This document shows positions 8,349 through 15,985 of a stretch of DNA of 45,121 bases, piece by piece. The DNA is taken from assembly GCA_009773495.1 (NCBI GenBank), contig WSXW01000021.1, forward strand, positions 1 through 45,121, written 5' to 3'. The notes under the pieces are model-generated. The model made no database searches and was not told where the DNA came from. It was given only the letters and a program-made list of their open reading frames with translations. Numbering within the stretch: position 1 is the first letter of the stretch; the number at the start of each line of letters is the position of its first letter. A program made the position numbers and the translations under genes. This DNA comes from Bacillota bacterium (GTDB lineage: Bacteria > Bacillota > UBA994).

Positions 8349-9116
8349 CTACGTAATAGTCCGATTTATCACGGCCTTAGACTTGTACCTGTTCAGCCAT
8401 GCTTTGACCGGACTCGCCAAGACATTTTCGGGTGGCTGTGAAGCTTGGGTGACGACTGGTCCCCACAATAAGTCTAAGATATGCCATGCCTTGCCTCCAC
8501 CCATTAGCATGGATGAGCGACATGCTGCGCAATAAACCACAATATGCTCAGTAGGCATATCTTTGACGCGTCTATCCATCACGCGCTTGGCTAGGTCTGG
8601 ATTAGCCGGCACTATCATTCCACCAAACCCACAGCAACGCGTACGGTCACGCGTTTGCGCAGGCTCTACCGTTTTATAGCCGAGTTCCGCTAGCGTCCAC
8701 CTGATGCCGTCATGGATGCCTTTGGTGTCGCGCACCGGACATGAGTCATGGATAGAGAAGACTACATCGCTCTGCGCCGCTTTGCCACGCAATTCCCTAG
8801 GCAGGCCAAGCTCAGGCAGTCTCTCCCAGAGTGAAACCGTTTGAAACTCATCAGATTCTTTGAGCATGTTAAGACAGTTTTGGCAGGCGACAATTATCTC
8901 ATCTATCTCGCAATGCTTGATGTCTTGCACCAGGCTGCCAAATCGCGCCTTAAGCAGGTCGACTTGTCCTAGGGCCTTAGTGGGCTTACCACAACATTTC
9001 TGCACGACGGACAATTCCGGGTAGACGTCTTGCAAAAACCCGATCGTCTTACTGATGTTCGCTGGACTATAAGAAGGTAGCGAGCAACCCGGCATAAAAC
9101 CTCGTCGGATGGCCAT
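8349..9116 (-). CDS. CCG-domain Fe-S protein (heterodisulfide reductase HdrB-like)
   Basis: 255 residues with two cysteine-rich CCG domains: ...CGKPTKALG with paired Cys at KCCGKP near residue 41, and the second at RCCGFGGMIVPANP, plus intervening CQNC and CAAC pairs. Such domains bind special [4Fe-4S] clusters and act in electron transfer or disulfide and persulfide chemistry, often with a flavoprotein partner. It starts one base after the stop of the upstream flavoprotein, so the two are translationally coupled and probably form a complex. It is soluble, with no signal peptide. There is no close same-family counterpart in the E. coli ynj cluster that I can name; ydjY there encodes a ferredoxin-like protein. 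Confidence 0.85.
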   Translation of the reverse strand: MAIRRGFMPGCSLPSYSPANISKTIGFLQDVYPELSVVQKCCGKPTKALGQVDLLKARFGSLVQDIKHCEIDEIIVACQNCLNMLKESDEFQTVSLWERLPELGLPRELRGKAAQSDVVFSIHDSCPVRDTKGIHDGIRWTLAELGYKTVEPAQTRDRTRCCGFGGMIVPANPDLAKRVMDRRVKDMPTEHIVVYCAACRSSMLMGGGKAWHILDLLWGPVVTQASQPPENVLASPVKAWLNRYKSKAVINRTIT

Positions 9117-9117
9117 T

Positions 9118-10905
9118 TTATTTGCGCCCCTTTCGTCTTATCGTAAAGGCTCGGGAAAAAGACAACCGTTGATGTATGTCGATAGCGCCGTGGCCTTTGA
9201 TGGGGGACTTGCCCTTGTTGGCTTTGACAAAATCTTTGCGCATCCCGGCAAAAGCATCGGCCAGTTTATACTCCTTCGGACAAACGAGCGTGCACTGGTT
9301 ACACATGTTGCACGAGTAAGGCACTATGGCTTCTATGCTTCCCTTGGCTAAAAAGACACTGAAAAGCTCGCCGGGACAGTGTGTAAAATCATTGAGCATG
9401 AGACATTCGGTCATGCAGTCTTTGCATTCGCACTCTAGACAACGCGAAGCCTCCTTGAACGCCGTAGTGTCATCCAAACCAAGGTCACACTCGTCAAACG
9501 TCTGGATGCGACGCTCTGCTGGCATAATGTTCGGATGATGTCGCTTCAGATCTACCACGTCAGGAGGGAGAGGAACCTCGAATTTGCTCTTATAGGAATT
9601 CTCTAAGGCGAAGTTTCTACCCTCGGTCAACCCTATCCCCTGAAGGTATCTGCTGACCGAGATAGCAGATTTTCTACCTAAAGCCATGGCCTCAATCGCG
9701 ATAGTGCTCCCAGCTGCATCGCCCGCCACAAACACGCCCGGCACGTCGGTGGCTAGGGTGTCCTTGTCAACTAAGTAACGACCTCCGCTAGTTTGCTTAA
9801 GCATGCCGTCCGCGATATCTGCTACTCTTTGACCGGTAGCAAATATCACTGTGTCGCACTGCAGTTCATGGGTGTCTCCGCCAAGTCGTGGGTTAAACCT
9901 ACCCGTCTCGTCGATAACCGCCAGACAGTTTTTCATTCTGATACCGCTGACCCTGCCGTCGGTGCTCAGGAAGTCATCAACACACCAGCCGAAAGTGAAG
10001 AGAACTCCTTCTGCTGCGGCGCTTTCCTGTTCGTGCTTGCTGGCTGGCAAATCACACTCTTTTTCAAGGCAAATCAGTCGTACTTGCTTTGCGCCGCCTC
10101 GCAAGGCCGAGCGAGCACAGTCCATAGCGACGTCTCCACCGCCGATGACAATGACGTTCTCCCCCAAGACGTTGCTTTGTCGCTTGAAGGCGATTTCGCG
10201 CAGGAACTCGACCGCATTCGTAATGCCCGCCACATCGCTCCCGTTAACGCGCGGCATCATTCCTATATGAGCGCCGTGTGCCAAGATCACCGCGTCATAC
10301 TGCTCGCGCAGGTGAGCGATGGCAATGTCCTTACCGACTTCGACACCTCGCCTAATTTCCACACCAAGTTTGTCTAAATAGCCGTACTCGAAGTCTAGCA
10401 CCGCATGCGGGAGGCGATAGGCGGGAATGCCAACGCGCAACATACCACCTAACACCGGGAGCCGTTCAAAAATAGTCACCCGATGTCCTTCCTTGCGGAG
10501 ATCTATCGCGGCTTGAGCGCCGGCAGGACCGGAGCCTACGATGGCTACCGTTTTACCGGTCGCATGCCCGAAAGTCGTGTCCCATAGCTCTTCCCGATCC
10601 GCTTTGTCTGCGGCGTAGCGTTTCAATGCCGCTATGGATATCGATTGGCCGTACTCTGCCTCGCGACGACATACCTTCTCGCAGGGATGAGCACAAATGC
10701 GGCCTAGCGTTCCGGGAAGGAACAGCTTCTCCCTAATCTTCTGGACGGCAGCATCGAACTTGCCTTCCCTAATCAGCTGGACGTAGCCCATAGCGTCGGT
10801 GTGCATCGGACATTCAGCTTGACAGAATGGCGCCTCAAGTCCTTGACAATTATTGGCGATTTCGGTGGCGATCGTCAAAACCTTACCTGTAAACTGCACT
10901 GACAT
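9118..10905 (-). CDS. GltD-like NAD(P)H:acceptor Fe-S flavoprotein
   Basis: 595 residues, first gene of the nine-gene operon. The N-terminus is a Fer4_20-type dihydroprymidine-dehydrogenase-like Fe-S domain (Cys near residues 20, 28, 32, then ICAHPCEKVC). The FAD motif is GSGPAG at 124-129 and the NAD(P)H motif is GGGDVAMD further on, with the FAD-closing VFVAGDAAG. The C-terminal tail adds cysteine clusters CLECECKDC and CNMCNQCTLVC for two more [4Fe-4S] clusters. It probably passes electrons from NAD(P)H to the CCG protein encoded next. The start is ATG 10905. The physiological acceptor is unknown. Confidence 0.88.
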   Translation of the reverse strand: MSVQFTGKVLTIATEIANNCQGLEAPFCQAECPMHTDAMGYVQLIREGKFDAAVQKIREKLFLPGTLGRICAHPCEKVCRREAEYGQSISIAALKRYAADKADREELWDTTFGHATGKTVAIVGSGPAGAQAAIDLRKEGHRVTIFERLPVLGGMLRVGIPAYRLPHAVLDFEYGYLDKLGVEIRRGVEVGKDIAIAHLREQYDAVILAHGAHIGMMPRVNGSDVAGITNAVEFLREIAFKRQSNVLGENVIVIGGGDVAMDCARSALRGGAKQVRLICLEKECDLPASKHEQESAAAEGVLFTFGWCVDDFLSTDGRVSGIRMKNCLAVIDETGRFNPRLGGDTHELQCDTVIFATGQRVADIADGMLKQTSGGRYLVDKDTLATDVPGVFVAGDAAGSTIAIEAMALGRKSAISVSRYLQGIGLTEGRNFALENSYKSKFEVPLPPDVVDLKRHHPNIMPAERRIQTFDECDLGLDDTTAFKEASRCLECECKDCMTECLMLNDFTHCPGELFSVFLAKGSIEAIVPYSCNMCNQCTLVCPKEYKLADAFAGMRKDFVKANKGKSPIKGHGAIDIHQRLSFSRAFTIRRKGRK

Positions 10906-11037
10906 GGCAAACCCCCTCGATATATACTAAGCAACGCCAAGGAAAGTGCAGCTTGATAAGCGCATTGCCACTACCTTAACACCTCGGACGCACTCTGAGG
11001 CCCTTAGTCGAGCCATTGCTATTAAATTAACATAACT

Positions 11038-11051
11038 TGATATTATTATCA
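11038..11051. promoter_or_regulatory. AT-rich inverted repeat TGATA-N4-TATCA, candidate operator
   Basis: A perfect 5-4-5 inverted repeat lies 130 bases upstream of the nine-gene operon. Its half-sites resemble those of Fur-family operators. The regulator is not known. Confidence 0.35.
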
Positions 11052-11138
11052 CATATCTGCCTAGCGCAAGATCGTGTTTGCCTGCGCGCAAAAGTTCCCT
11101 GTCCGGGTTGCACTATAGCAATAATTTAGCCTAACATA

Positions 11139-11158
11139 TCTCATTATCATTATCAATG
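11139..11158 (-). promoter_or_regulatory. Fur-box-like site upstream of the ynj-like operon
   Basis: Read on the minus strand, the segment contains GATAATGATAAT, the first 12 bases of the classical 19-bp Fur consensus (GATAATGATAATCATTATC); the second half is degenerate. It overlaps a TTGATA that could serve as a -35 for the operon, with only a weak -10 17 bases on. This points to metal control, but the site is about 235 bases from the first start codon. Confidence 0.4.
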
Positions 11159-11352
11159 TTTCCATCACGAATCAAATACCAGGGCACCTAGACCTGAGTC
11201 ACAGGAAAATCGCAGGCTTGCTCGGCATTAGCGCGAATGTAGTGCATCAGATTAGTCGGGAGCAGAGTGATGCATGGAGACAATGAGGCCTTTTCGACAG
11301 ATCCCGTGACTGGTTCAGTGAACATCTTCAGTCATGAGCTGTTAGAAAAGCG

Positions 11353-11385
11353 AACGAGCAATAGGGTGCGTCCCCATTGCTCGTT
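11353..11385. repeat. Dispersed hairpin repeat, second copy
   Basis: The palindrome AACGAGCAA / TTGCTCGTT encloses the core ATAGGGTGCGTCCCCAT, almost the same core as in the terminator at 1441-1469. An outer GCGAAC/GTTCGC pair lies at 11350-11355 and 11392-11397. The rest of the 10906-11460 intergenic stretch holds no gene that I can support. Confidence 0.6.
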
Positions 11386-11460
11386 GGTACGGTTCGCCGT
11401 AACGCTCTAACTAGTGTTCCCTACCACTGCGACTCTTGGACTATTTTATACGTTACTCTA

Positions 11461-11490
11461 TTGACAACTCGTTATGATGGGCTATATGAT
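11461..11490 (+). promoter_or_regulatory. Sigma-A promoter of the SPFH-RHH operon
   Basis: A perfect -35 TTGACA (11461-11466), an 18-base spacer and -10 TATGAT (11485-11490). A palindrome follows directly downstream. Confidence 0.7.
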
Positions 11491-11498
11491 ATGGGCGT

Positions 11499-11515
11499 GA
11501 TATCAGGTTGATATC
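11499..11515. promoter_or_regulatory. Palindrome GATATCA-GGT-TGATATC, candidate operator
   Basis: A perfect 7-3-7 inverted repeat covers the predicted transcription start, just after the -10 box. A bound protein there would block the promoter. The ribbon-helix-helix protein encoded in the same operon is the obvious candidate autoregulator (inference). Confidence 0.5.
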
Positions 11516-11540
11516 ATATTTATATTACGGAGGTGTAAGT

Positions 11541-12572
11541 ATGGCCAACGTAAAGACTGGACGCATGCTACAGGATGAAGAGATTGTTCTAGAAGCTCGC
11601 AACGGAATGCCCATGCTCGTGTTAAATATTTGCTTGATGGTCGTGTCCCTAGCCCTATTCGTTTGGAGCTGTGTAATCTTAGGCACCGGTAGCTTAGGTT
11701 TGGGCCTCTTTCTGATGATTAGCAGTTTGACCTACCTGCTGGTCGTAGGGCCAATTCTGTTCTTCGGGCTAAAGGTGCTAAAGCCCAATGAGGCCCTAGT
11801 ACTGACCCTGTTTGGCCGCTACCACGGCACCCTTAAAGGCGCAGGCTTCTACTTCGTAAACCCCTTTGTATCCGGTGTTAACACCGCTACGGCTGATACT
11901 ACCACAGGTGCCCTTGCGGCTGACCACTCAAAAGCTACAGTTGCGATGGGCCAGGTACACATCGCAAGCTATACACAGAGAAGTAAGAAGATCTCCCTTA
12001 AGGCCATGACTCTAAACAACGACAAACAGAAAATAAATGACCAGCTTGGCAATCCTATTATCATTGGGATTGTCGTGATCTGGAGGGTCGTTGATACTGC
12101 TAAAGCAGTCTTTAATGTGGATAACTATGTAGAATTCCTGTCTATCCAATGTGACTCTGCCCTGCGCAACATTGTGAGACTTTACCCGTATGACAACTCT
12201 GGCGAGGACAACGAGAAGTCCCTACGGGGTAGCAGCCAGGAGGTAGCAGAAGTACTTAAAGCCGAGATCCAGGAAAAGGTGGGCATAGCCGGCCTAGAAA
12301 TCCTCGAGGCTAGAATCACCCATCTGGCCTATGCCCCTGAAATTGCCGCAGCCATGCTACAGAGACAGCAGGCAAAGGCCATCGTTGACGCGCGTCAACT
12401 GATAGTAGAAGGCGCAGTAGGTATGGTGGAAATGGCCCTGGCCAAGCTTAACGAGAAAAACGTCGTCACTTTAGATGAAGAACGCAAAGCGGCCATGGTC
12501 AGCAATCTCCTGGTCGTCCTCTGTGGAAACCGGGACGCCCAGCCCGTTGTTAACAGCGGCTCCCTGTACTAG
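11541..12572 (+). CDS. SPFH (stomatin/prohibitin-like) membrane protein
   Basis: 343 residues from ATG 11541, chosen because GGAGGTG lies 8 bases upstream and inside the longer frame that begins at 11508. Two hydrophobic segments (about residues 25-85) are followed by an SPFH core beginning [30 protein letters not shown], with the family's beta strands and the helical tail [45 protein letters not shown] proteins form membrane-associated oligomers or microdomains. Close relatives in Bacillota occur beside a small RHH DNA-binding gene, as here. It ends 24 bases before that gene, and one promoter and one terminator frame the pair. Confidence 0.88.
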   Translation: MANVKTGRMLQDEEIVLEARNGMPMLVLNICLMVVSLALFVWSCVILGTGSLGLGLFLMISSLTYLLVVGPILFFGLKVLKPNEALVLTLFGRYHGTLKGAGFYFVNPFVSGVNTATADTTTGALAADHSKATVAMGQVHIASYTQRSKKISLKAMTLNNDKQKINDQLGNPIIIGIVVIWRVVDTAKAVFNVDNYVEFLSIQCDSALRNIVRLYPYDNSGEDNEKSLRGSSQEVAEVLKAEIQEKVGIAGLEILEARITHLAYAPEIAAAMLQRQQAKAIVDARQLIVEGAVGMVEMALAKLNEKNVVTLDEERKAAMVSNLLVVLCGNRDAQPVVNSGSLY

Positions 12573-12596
12573 TAAGCAGGAAGGAGGTGCTGACAG

Positions 12597-12776
12597 ATGG
12601 AGAGTAAAGATAAGGAGAAAAAGCAGTTGCTGCTGCGACTGTCAGCATCTCTATGGCAGGAGCTAGCGGCCTGGGCAGAGGACGACTTTCGCTCTATAAA
12701 CGGGCAAATTGAATACCTGTTAACCGAGTGCGTCAAGCAACGGAAGAAAGGTACTCGCAAGGCTCTAGACGAGTAG
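12597..12776 (+). CDS. Small ribbon-helix-helix (Arc-like) DNA-binding protein
   Basis: 59 residues from ATG 12597, with AAGGAGGTG 7 bases upstream. A basic N-terminus (ESKDKEKKQ) leads into the strand LLLRLSASLWQEL, then a helix AAWAEDDFRSINGQIEYLLTECVKQRKK. This is the beta-alpha-alpha RHH pattern of Arc/MetJ proteins, where the alternating Leu/Arg strand contacts DNA. It follows the SPFH gene in the same operon and precedes a strong terminator. A likely role is autoregulation through the 11499-11515 palindrome. It could also be a structural partner of the SPFH protein. Confidence 0.8.
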   Translation: MESKDKEKKQLLLRLSASLWQELAAWAEDDFRSINGQIEYLLTECVKQRKKGTRKALDE

Positions 12777-12780
12777 CCAA

Positions 12781-12827
12781 TAAAGACAGAGCAACCGATT
12801 GGCAGTCAATCGCTTGCTCTGTCTTTA
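12781..12827 (+). terminator. Terminator of the SPFH-RHH operon
   Basis: A stem of at least 13 perfect base pairs (AAAGACAGAGCAA / TTGCTCTGTCTTT) carries an inner CGATTG/CAATCG stem. The T residues form part of the stem end, and the structure is symmetrical enough to work in both directions. Confidence 0.75.
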
Positions 12828-12957
12828 CAGCTGGAAATTGCAGGATTTAGCTAAGAAACTTACGTACGAGAAATAAGCCTCAGTCTATATACAATCTCTA
12901 CTATTAACATCTAAAATATTCTTGGGAATATTACTCCATCAGACAATCTACCTATAA

Positions 12958-13224
12958 TGTTATGAGCTGTGTGACAGGCGAGGAGACTCCGGCGAGTTTG
13001 TCGAATTCATTCTACAATCAATCCATGAAAGTCTTATTGAGTTGAAAGAAACCGAACAAGTACTCAGTCAATTCAGCGAACAAGTCGAGAGACTACTAGA
13101 GATTATGGGAGATGATAGCCTGTCTACTAGGGAGATTATGGGTAGATTGCATCTCAGGCATCGTCCTACATTCAGAGACAATTATCTTTTGCCAGCACTA
13201 GAGCTAGGCTTAGAAGTCTACTAA
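12958..13224 (+). pseudogene. Remnant of a Fic-family protein (C-terminal part)
   Basis: The frame from 12958 reads CYELCDRRGDSGEFVEFILQ, then SIHESLIEL, matching the GDSTPFIEFML region after the catalytic core of Fic proteins. It then runs into the winged-helix tail LLEIMGDDSLSTREIMGRL, then HRPTFRDNYLLPALELG. In intact relatives this tail goes on with 'IE...P..PRSPKQKYR'. Here it ends after LELGLEVY at a stop that lies exactly where insertion-element remnant A begins. Upstream is a TAA in frame, and the catalytic HPFxxGNGR loop is missing. The gene was destroyed at both ends, the right one probably by the element. Confidence 0.7.
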
Positions 13225-13779
13225 AGGCAACCCTGGTCAGGACAAGCCGAACGGGTATATATCCACAAATTCGCGTTAACTACGGGGCGGACAACTCTTG
13301 CGAGCCACTTGACGGCCGTGCCGACCATACGTCCAATTCTCTGGTGTGCAGACTGCGAAGGAGTGGACTGTACCTCCACAGGGACTTGATGGAAGCGTAG
13401 GGTTATTGAAATGAGGCAGCCAATCCAGTAATTGGCCTTCTCCCGAAACCAACTGCACCAACGGTAAATCGTCGAGTCATCTGCCGCAATGACTGAGGAC
13501 TTTAGGGGTTCTGACACTGCTTTCTCTATACAAGCAGCTTCATAACGCTTATAGGGCACGATGAGATCCGGCAACTCGTGGTGGATCCGACCGCAGGGAC
13601 ATCGCAAACGTCTTATTCGCAGGGTTACCCATTCACCCAACGTATCTATGAATTTGCGTGCCCGCGTGCCAATAGCCCCAAGCTTTTCCCCGCAACATGG
13701 AGATATAACCTCTTCTGCACACCGAACAAAAAACGCCTGGAGACTTCTCAACTAGCGTGTACTCTGTTACAATAATCAT
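13221..13779 (-). pseudogene. Frameshifted DUF6431-like element protein
   Basis: Two frames must be joined. From ATG 13779 the product begins MIIVTEYTLVEKSPGVFCSVC, the start that remnant B shares (MLIVSDYALVEKSPGVFC), and runs on out of frame to a stop. The other frame supplies the rest: CCGEKLGAIGTRARKFIDTL, RIRRLRCPCGRIHHELPDLI, VPYKRY and a C-terminal helical part. The order zinc-knuckle Cys pairs, then RLRC..CGRIHHELPD..VPYKR, is that of DUF6431 proteins, which accompany DDE transposases in some Bacillota elements. The frameshift lies in about 13690-13725. Reading the second frame alone from TTG 13751 would give a false N-terminus. Confidence 0.65.
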
Positions 13780-13838
13780 GTTGTTGAGGGACGTCTCCGG
13801 TGGATCTGCTGCACAGATTCACGCTATGCGGAGGCGTC
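13728..13838 (-). promoter_or_regulatory. Structured leader with two mutually exclusive hairpins
   Basis: Hairpin 1 pairs 13790-13799 with 13829-13838 (GACGTCTCCG / CGGAGGCGTC, one G-T pair). On the plus strand it is followed by TTTTCCTTT. Hairpin 2, in minus-strand RNA, pairs GGAGAC and CTCAAC (13793-13798, 13783-13788) with GTTGAG and GTCTCC (13747-13752, 13739-13744) and is followed by six T residues (13733-13728). The GGAGAC strand is shared, so only one can form: an attenuator-like switch overlapping the first codons of the element gene. Confidence 0.5.
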
Positions 13839-13861
13839 TTTTCCTTTGCTGTAATACGGTC

Positions 13862-13890
13862 ATTATATTCGTCAATCCCCGGACAGGCAA
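13862..13890 (-). promoter_or_regulatory. Promoter of insertion-element remnant A
   Basis: Minus-strand -35 TTGCCT (13885-13890), a 17-base spacer and a perfect -10 TATAAT (13862-13867). The same boxes and spacing occur in remnant B (41811-41839) although the spacer sequence has diverged. Confidence 0.7.
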
Positions 13891-14099
13891 TACAGTCAGC
13901 TTTGGGGCCTTATGCGTTAGCACAAACAGTATAGGGCGGCGTGTCTTTCACACTTCACTTATGCTTAGTCTCTGGGTACTGCAATAAAGCTGCATAAGCT
14001 CTATAGCCCATTCCACATGTAGTTCCCCCGATGAAAAACCTTTGTCGAGCAGTGACAGGTATTGTCGAGTAAGAGGCTAGGCGACTGCATACATCAAAC

Positions 14100-14128
14100 C
14101 CGCAGAGAGTGCTCAACACTCGCTGCGG
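14100..14128 (-). terminator. Terminator after rlmH (works in both directions)
   Basis: Stem CCGCAG with inner GAGTG pairs to CACTC with CTGCGG, followed by GTTTG on the minus strand and ATTTTGC on the plus strand. It is 22 bases past the rlmH stop. The remaining stretch 13910-14099 shows nothing that I can support as a gene. Confidence 0.6.
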
Positions 14129-14150
14129 ATTTTGCTTTAGAAACTCGCCG

Positions 14151-14630
14151 TTACTTGTGGTACGGTTCATTGCGTAAGATGCGAAAGGCACGATAGACCT
14201 GCTCTAGAAGCACAATGCGAGCTAATTGGTGAGGCAGGGTGATGAGGCCAAAGGAGAGCATGTGGTCTGCCTTGGCCTTGACATTGTCTGATAAGCCGGT
14301 GGAACCGCCGATAATAAAGCTGAGGTGGCTACAGCCACTGAGACGTCTGCCTTCAATCCAGTCAGCGAAGCGCTCCGAGGCTAATGCTTTACCCTCGATT
14401 GCAAGCATAGCTACGAAGGAGCCTGCGGGGATGGCCTTAATAATACGCTCGCCTTCCTTGTCGCGGGCCTTGGCCTCGTCGGCAGGAGAAGGATTGAGCG
14501 AGGTCTTTTCCTCAGGGATCTCTACTACAGCGACCTGAGCGTAAGGAGTCAGGCGCTTGATATACTCCTGTGCGGCGGCTCGGAAATAGGCCTCTTTGAG
14601 GTTGCCAACTGCTATAACAGTAACCTTCAC
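14151..14630 (-). CDS. rlmH: 23S rRNA (pseudouridine1915-N3)-methyltransferase RlmH
   Basis: This enzyme methylates pseudouridine 1915 in helix 69 of 23S rRNA using S-adenosylmethionine. At 159 residues it is the usual length of this SPOUT-fold family. It begins VKVTVIAVGNLKEAYFRAA and has the trefoil-knot SAM site LSFIIGGSTGLSDNV (about 112-126), and the conserved end HQLARIVLLEQVYRAFRI, then NEPYHK. The start is GTG 14630, which directly follows the TAG of the CxxH/CxxC gene, so the two are co-translated. HtrA, CxxH/CxxC and RlmH together are the usual downstream end of the yyc region in Bacilli and Clostridia. Confidence 0.97.
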   Translation of the reverse strand: MKVTVIAVGNLKEAYFRAAAQEYIKRLTPYAQVAVVEIPEEKTSLNPSPADEAKARDKEGERIIKAIPAGSFVAMLAIEGKALASERFADWIEGRRLSGCSHLSFIIGGSTGLSDNVKAKADHMLSFGLITLPHQLARIVLLEQVYRAFRILRNEPYHK

Positions 14631-14798
14631 CTACACCACCAGGTACTTGGGTGTGAGGGAGCAATAGTGGCAGGCATGCGGTGCCGTCCACTCAGTAAAG
14701 GTAATGTCCTTTAACAAATGTATATCTGGTGCATCCTCGAATTGGTCTACAAATTCGTCTATGGCGTCTTCGAGATGCTCTTCGCAAACTACGTACAT
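14631..14798 (-). CDS. CxxH/CxxC small zinc-binding-type protein
   Basis: 55 residues, too short for many gene finders. It starts at ATG 14798 after TAGGAGG. It begins MYVVCEEHLEDAIDEFVDQFED and ends HACHYCSLTPKYLVV. The paired motifs C-x-x-H (CEEH) and C-x-x-C (CHYC) define the small CxxH/CxxC family found between htrA and rlmH in Bacillota. A zinc-knuckle fold is expected; the role is unknown. It lies 11 bases after htrA and is immediately followed by rlmH. Confidence 0.85.
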   Translation of the reverse strand: MYVVCEEHLEDAIDEFVDQFEDAPDIHLLKDITFTEWTAPHACHYCSLTPKYLVV

Positions 14799-14809
14799 GG
14801 CAAGACCTC

Positions 14810-15985
14810 CTACGGTGCGACTTCTAGTTTAACGTTGATGGTAAGGGTGCTGTTGCCGCGGCGGACTTCTAGGTTAGCGGTGCCGTTGACGCCTGTTGCA
14901 TTTAGTAGCTCTATTAACTGGTCAAAAGTTGTCAGCTCGACACCATTATATTTAGTGATTACGTCACCTCGACGTAGTCCAGCGCGCTGTGCAGGGGAGT
15001 CTGCTACGATGTCAATATAGATGCCTTGGGTAATAGTAACACCATATTGCTGAGCTGATGCAGGCGTAAGGGCGACACCCTGAATACCCAGCCACGGTCT
15101 AATAACTTTGCCATGGCGAACTAAGTCTTCGATTATTGGACGAGCTACGTTGACAGGAATGGCAAAACCCATGCCTTCTACACCGGTAATCCCAATCTTG
15201 GCTTGGTTTATGCCTATAACTTCACCGCGGGAATTAACTAAGGCACCGCCTGAATTGCCGGAATTAATGGCGGCATCAGTCTGAATGACTTTGTAAGTTA
15301 AATCCTCAAGTGTAAGTGTGCGCTCAACTGCGCTGATAATACCTGCTGTTACCGTGCGTTGAAATTGCATACCAAGGGGATTACCAATGGCAATAGCGAG
15401 CTCTCCTTGTACGATTTGCGATGAATCTCCAAACTTTACCACGGACAAATCACGCCTCCCCGGCGGTAGGTCCATGGGGTTAATCTTAACTACCGCTAGG
15501 TCGGTGCGCTTGTCTGAGCCTAATAACTGCGCCTTAACCTGAATTGTATCTGATAGCACAATATAGATCTCGGTAGCGTTCTCAACGACATGTTGGTTCG
15601 TTACGATTAACCCAGTTTTATCAAAGATAATACCCGAGCCTGTGCTTTCTTGTTGATATGACCCAAAGGGACTGCTAACTCTGGTGCGGTTGACTACGCC
15701 CACAACGGCAGGGCCTACTCGCTGTGATACTTGTACTGCAGCTCCGGCAGCCAACATATCTATAGTAGTTCCTTCACCTTGTAAGGGTGGCAGTGTGTAA
15801 CTAGGATTATGTGACGCGCCTCCTGGGTAAGGTAGTAGTCGGCCAAATATATAAGTAGGTGCAAGATAGGCGCCTGCCACTCCACCAATCATAGCGGAGA
15901 AAATTGCAACGAGGACCAACGCCATCATGGGTGTTTGGCGACGACTGTAACGCTGGAGTGGATTATAATCGTAAAACTCGCTCAT
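14810..15985 (-). CDS. htrA: HtrA/DegP-type membrane-anchored serine protease
   Basis: 391 residues. A short cytoplasmic N-terminus is followed by one membrane anchor (MMALVLVAIFSAMIGGVAGAY, 20-40). The trypsin-like catalytic triad is His132 (TNQHVV), Asp162 (RTDLAVV) and Ser245 (GNSGGAL). One PDZ domain follows (about 290-388) with the carboxylate-binding PWLGIQG start. It degrades misfolded exported proteins at the outer face of the membrane. It starts at ATG 15985 after GGAGGAG. It is separated from yycI by the riboflavin operon and two tRNAs, whereas in many Bacillota the two are neighbours with yycJ between; no yycJ is present here. Confidence 0.95.
   Translation of the reverse strand: MSEFYDYNPLQRYSRRQTPMMALVLVAIFSAMIGGVAGAYLAPTYIFGRLLPYPGGASHNPSYTLPPLQGEGTTIDMLAAGAAVQVSQRVGPAVVGVVNRTRVSSPFGSYQQESTGSGIIFDKTGLIVTNQHVVENATEIYIVLSDTIQVKAQLLGSDKRTDLAVVKINPMDLPPGRRDLSVVKFGDSSQIVQGELAIAIGNPLGMQFQRTVTAGIISAVERTLTLEDLTYKVIQTDAAINSGNSGGALVNSRGEVIGINQAKIGITGVEGMGFAIPVNVARPIIEDLVRHGKVIRPWLGIQGVALTPASAQQYGVTITQGIYIDIVADSPAQRAGLRRGDVITKYNGVELTTFDQLIELLNATGVNGTANLEVRRGNSTLTINVKLEVAP

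Larger units (their letters stand above)
13221..13909 (-). mobile_element. Insertion-element remnant A (DUF6431-type leader gene, end and promoter)
   Basis: The element holds a promoter, a structured leader and a frameshifted DUF6431-like gene, all reading on the minus strand. The last 185 bases (13725-13909) are clearly homologous to 41676-41858 in remnant B, including the promoter, both hairpins and the first codons. The DDE transposase that normally follows in this element type is absent here. The other end abuts the Fic remnant. No terminal inverted repeats or target duplication can be identified with confidence. Confidence 0.7.

Noticed and set aside
13221-13751. Intact 176-residue element protein starting at TTG 13751
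   Set aside because: Comparison with remnant B shows that the true start is in another frame (ATG 13779), so the gene is frameshifted.
13955-14191. 78-codon minus-strand frame after rlmH
   Set aside because: It runs over the rlmH stop and the terminator stem, has no ribosome binding site and an implausible composition.
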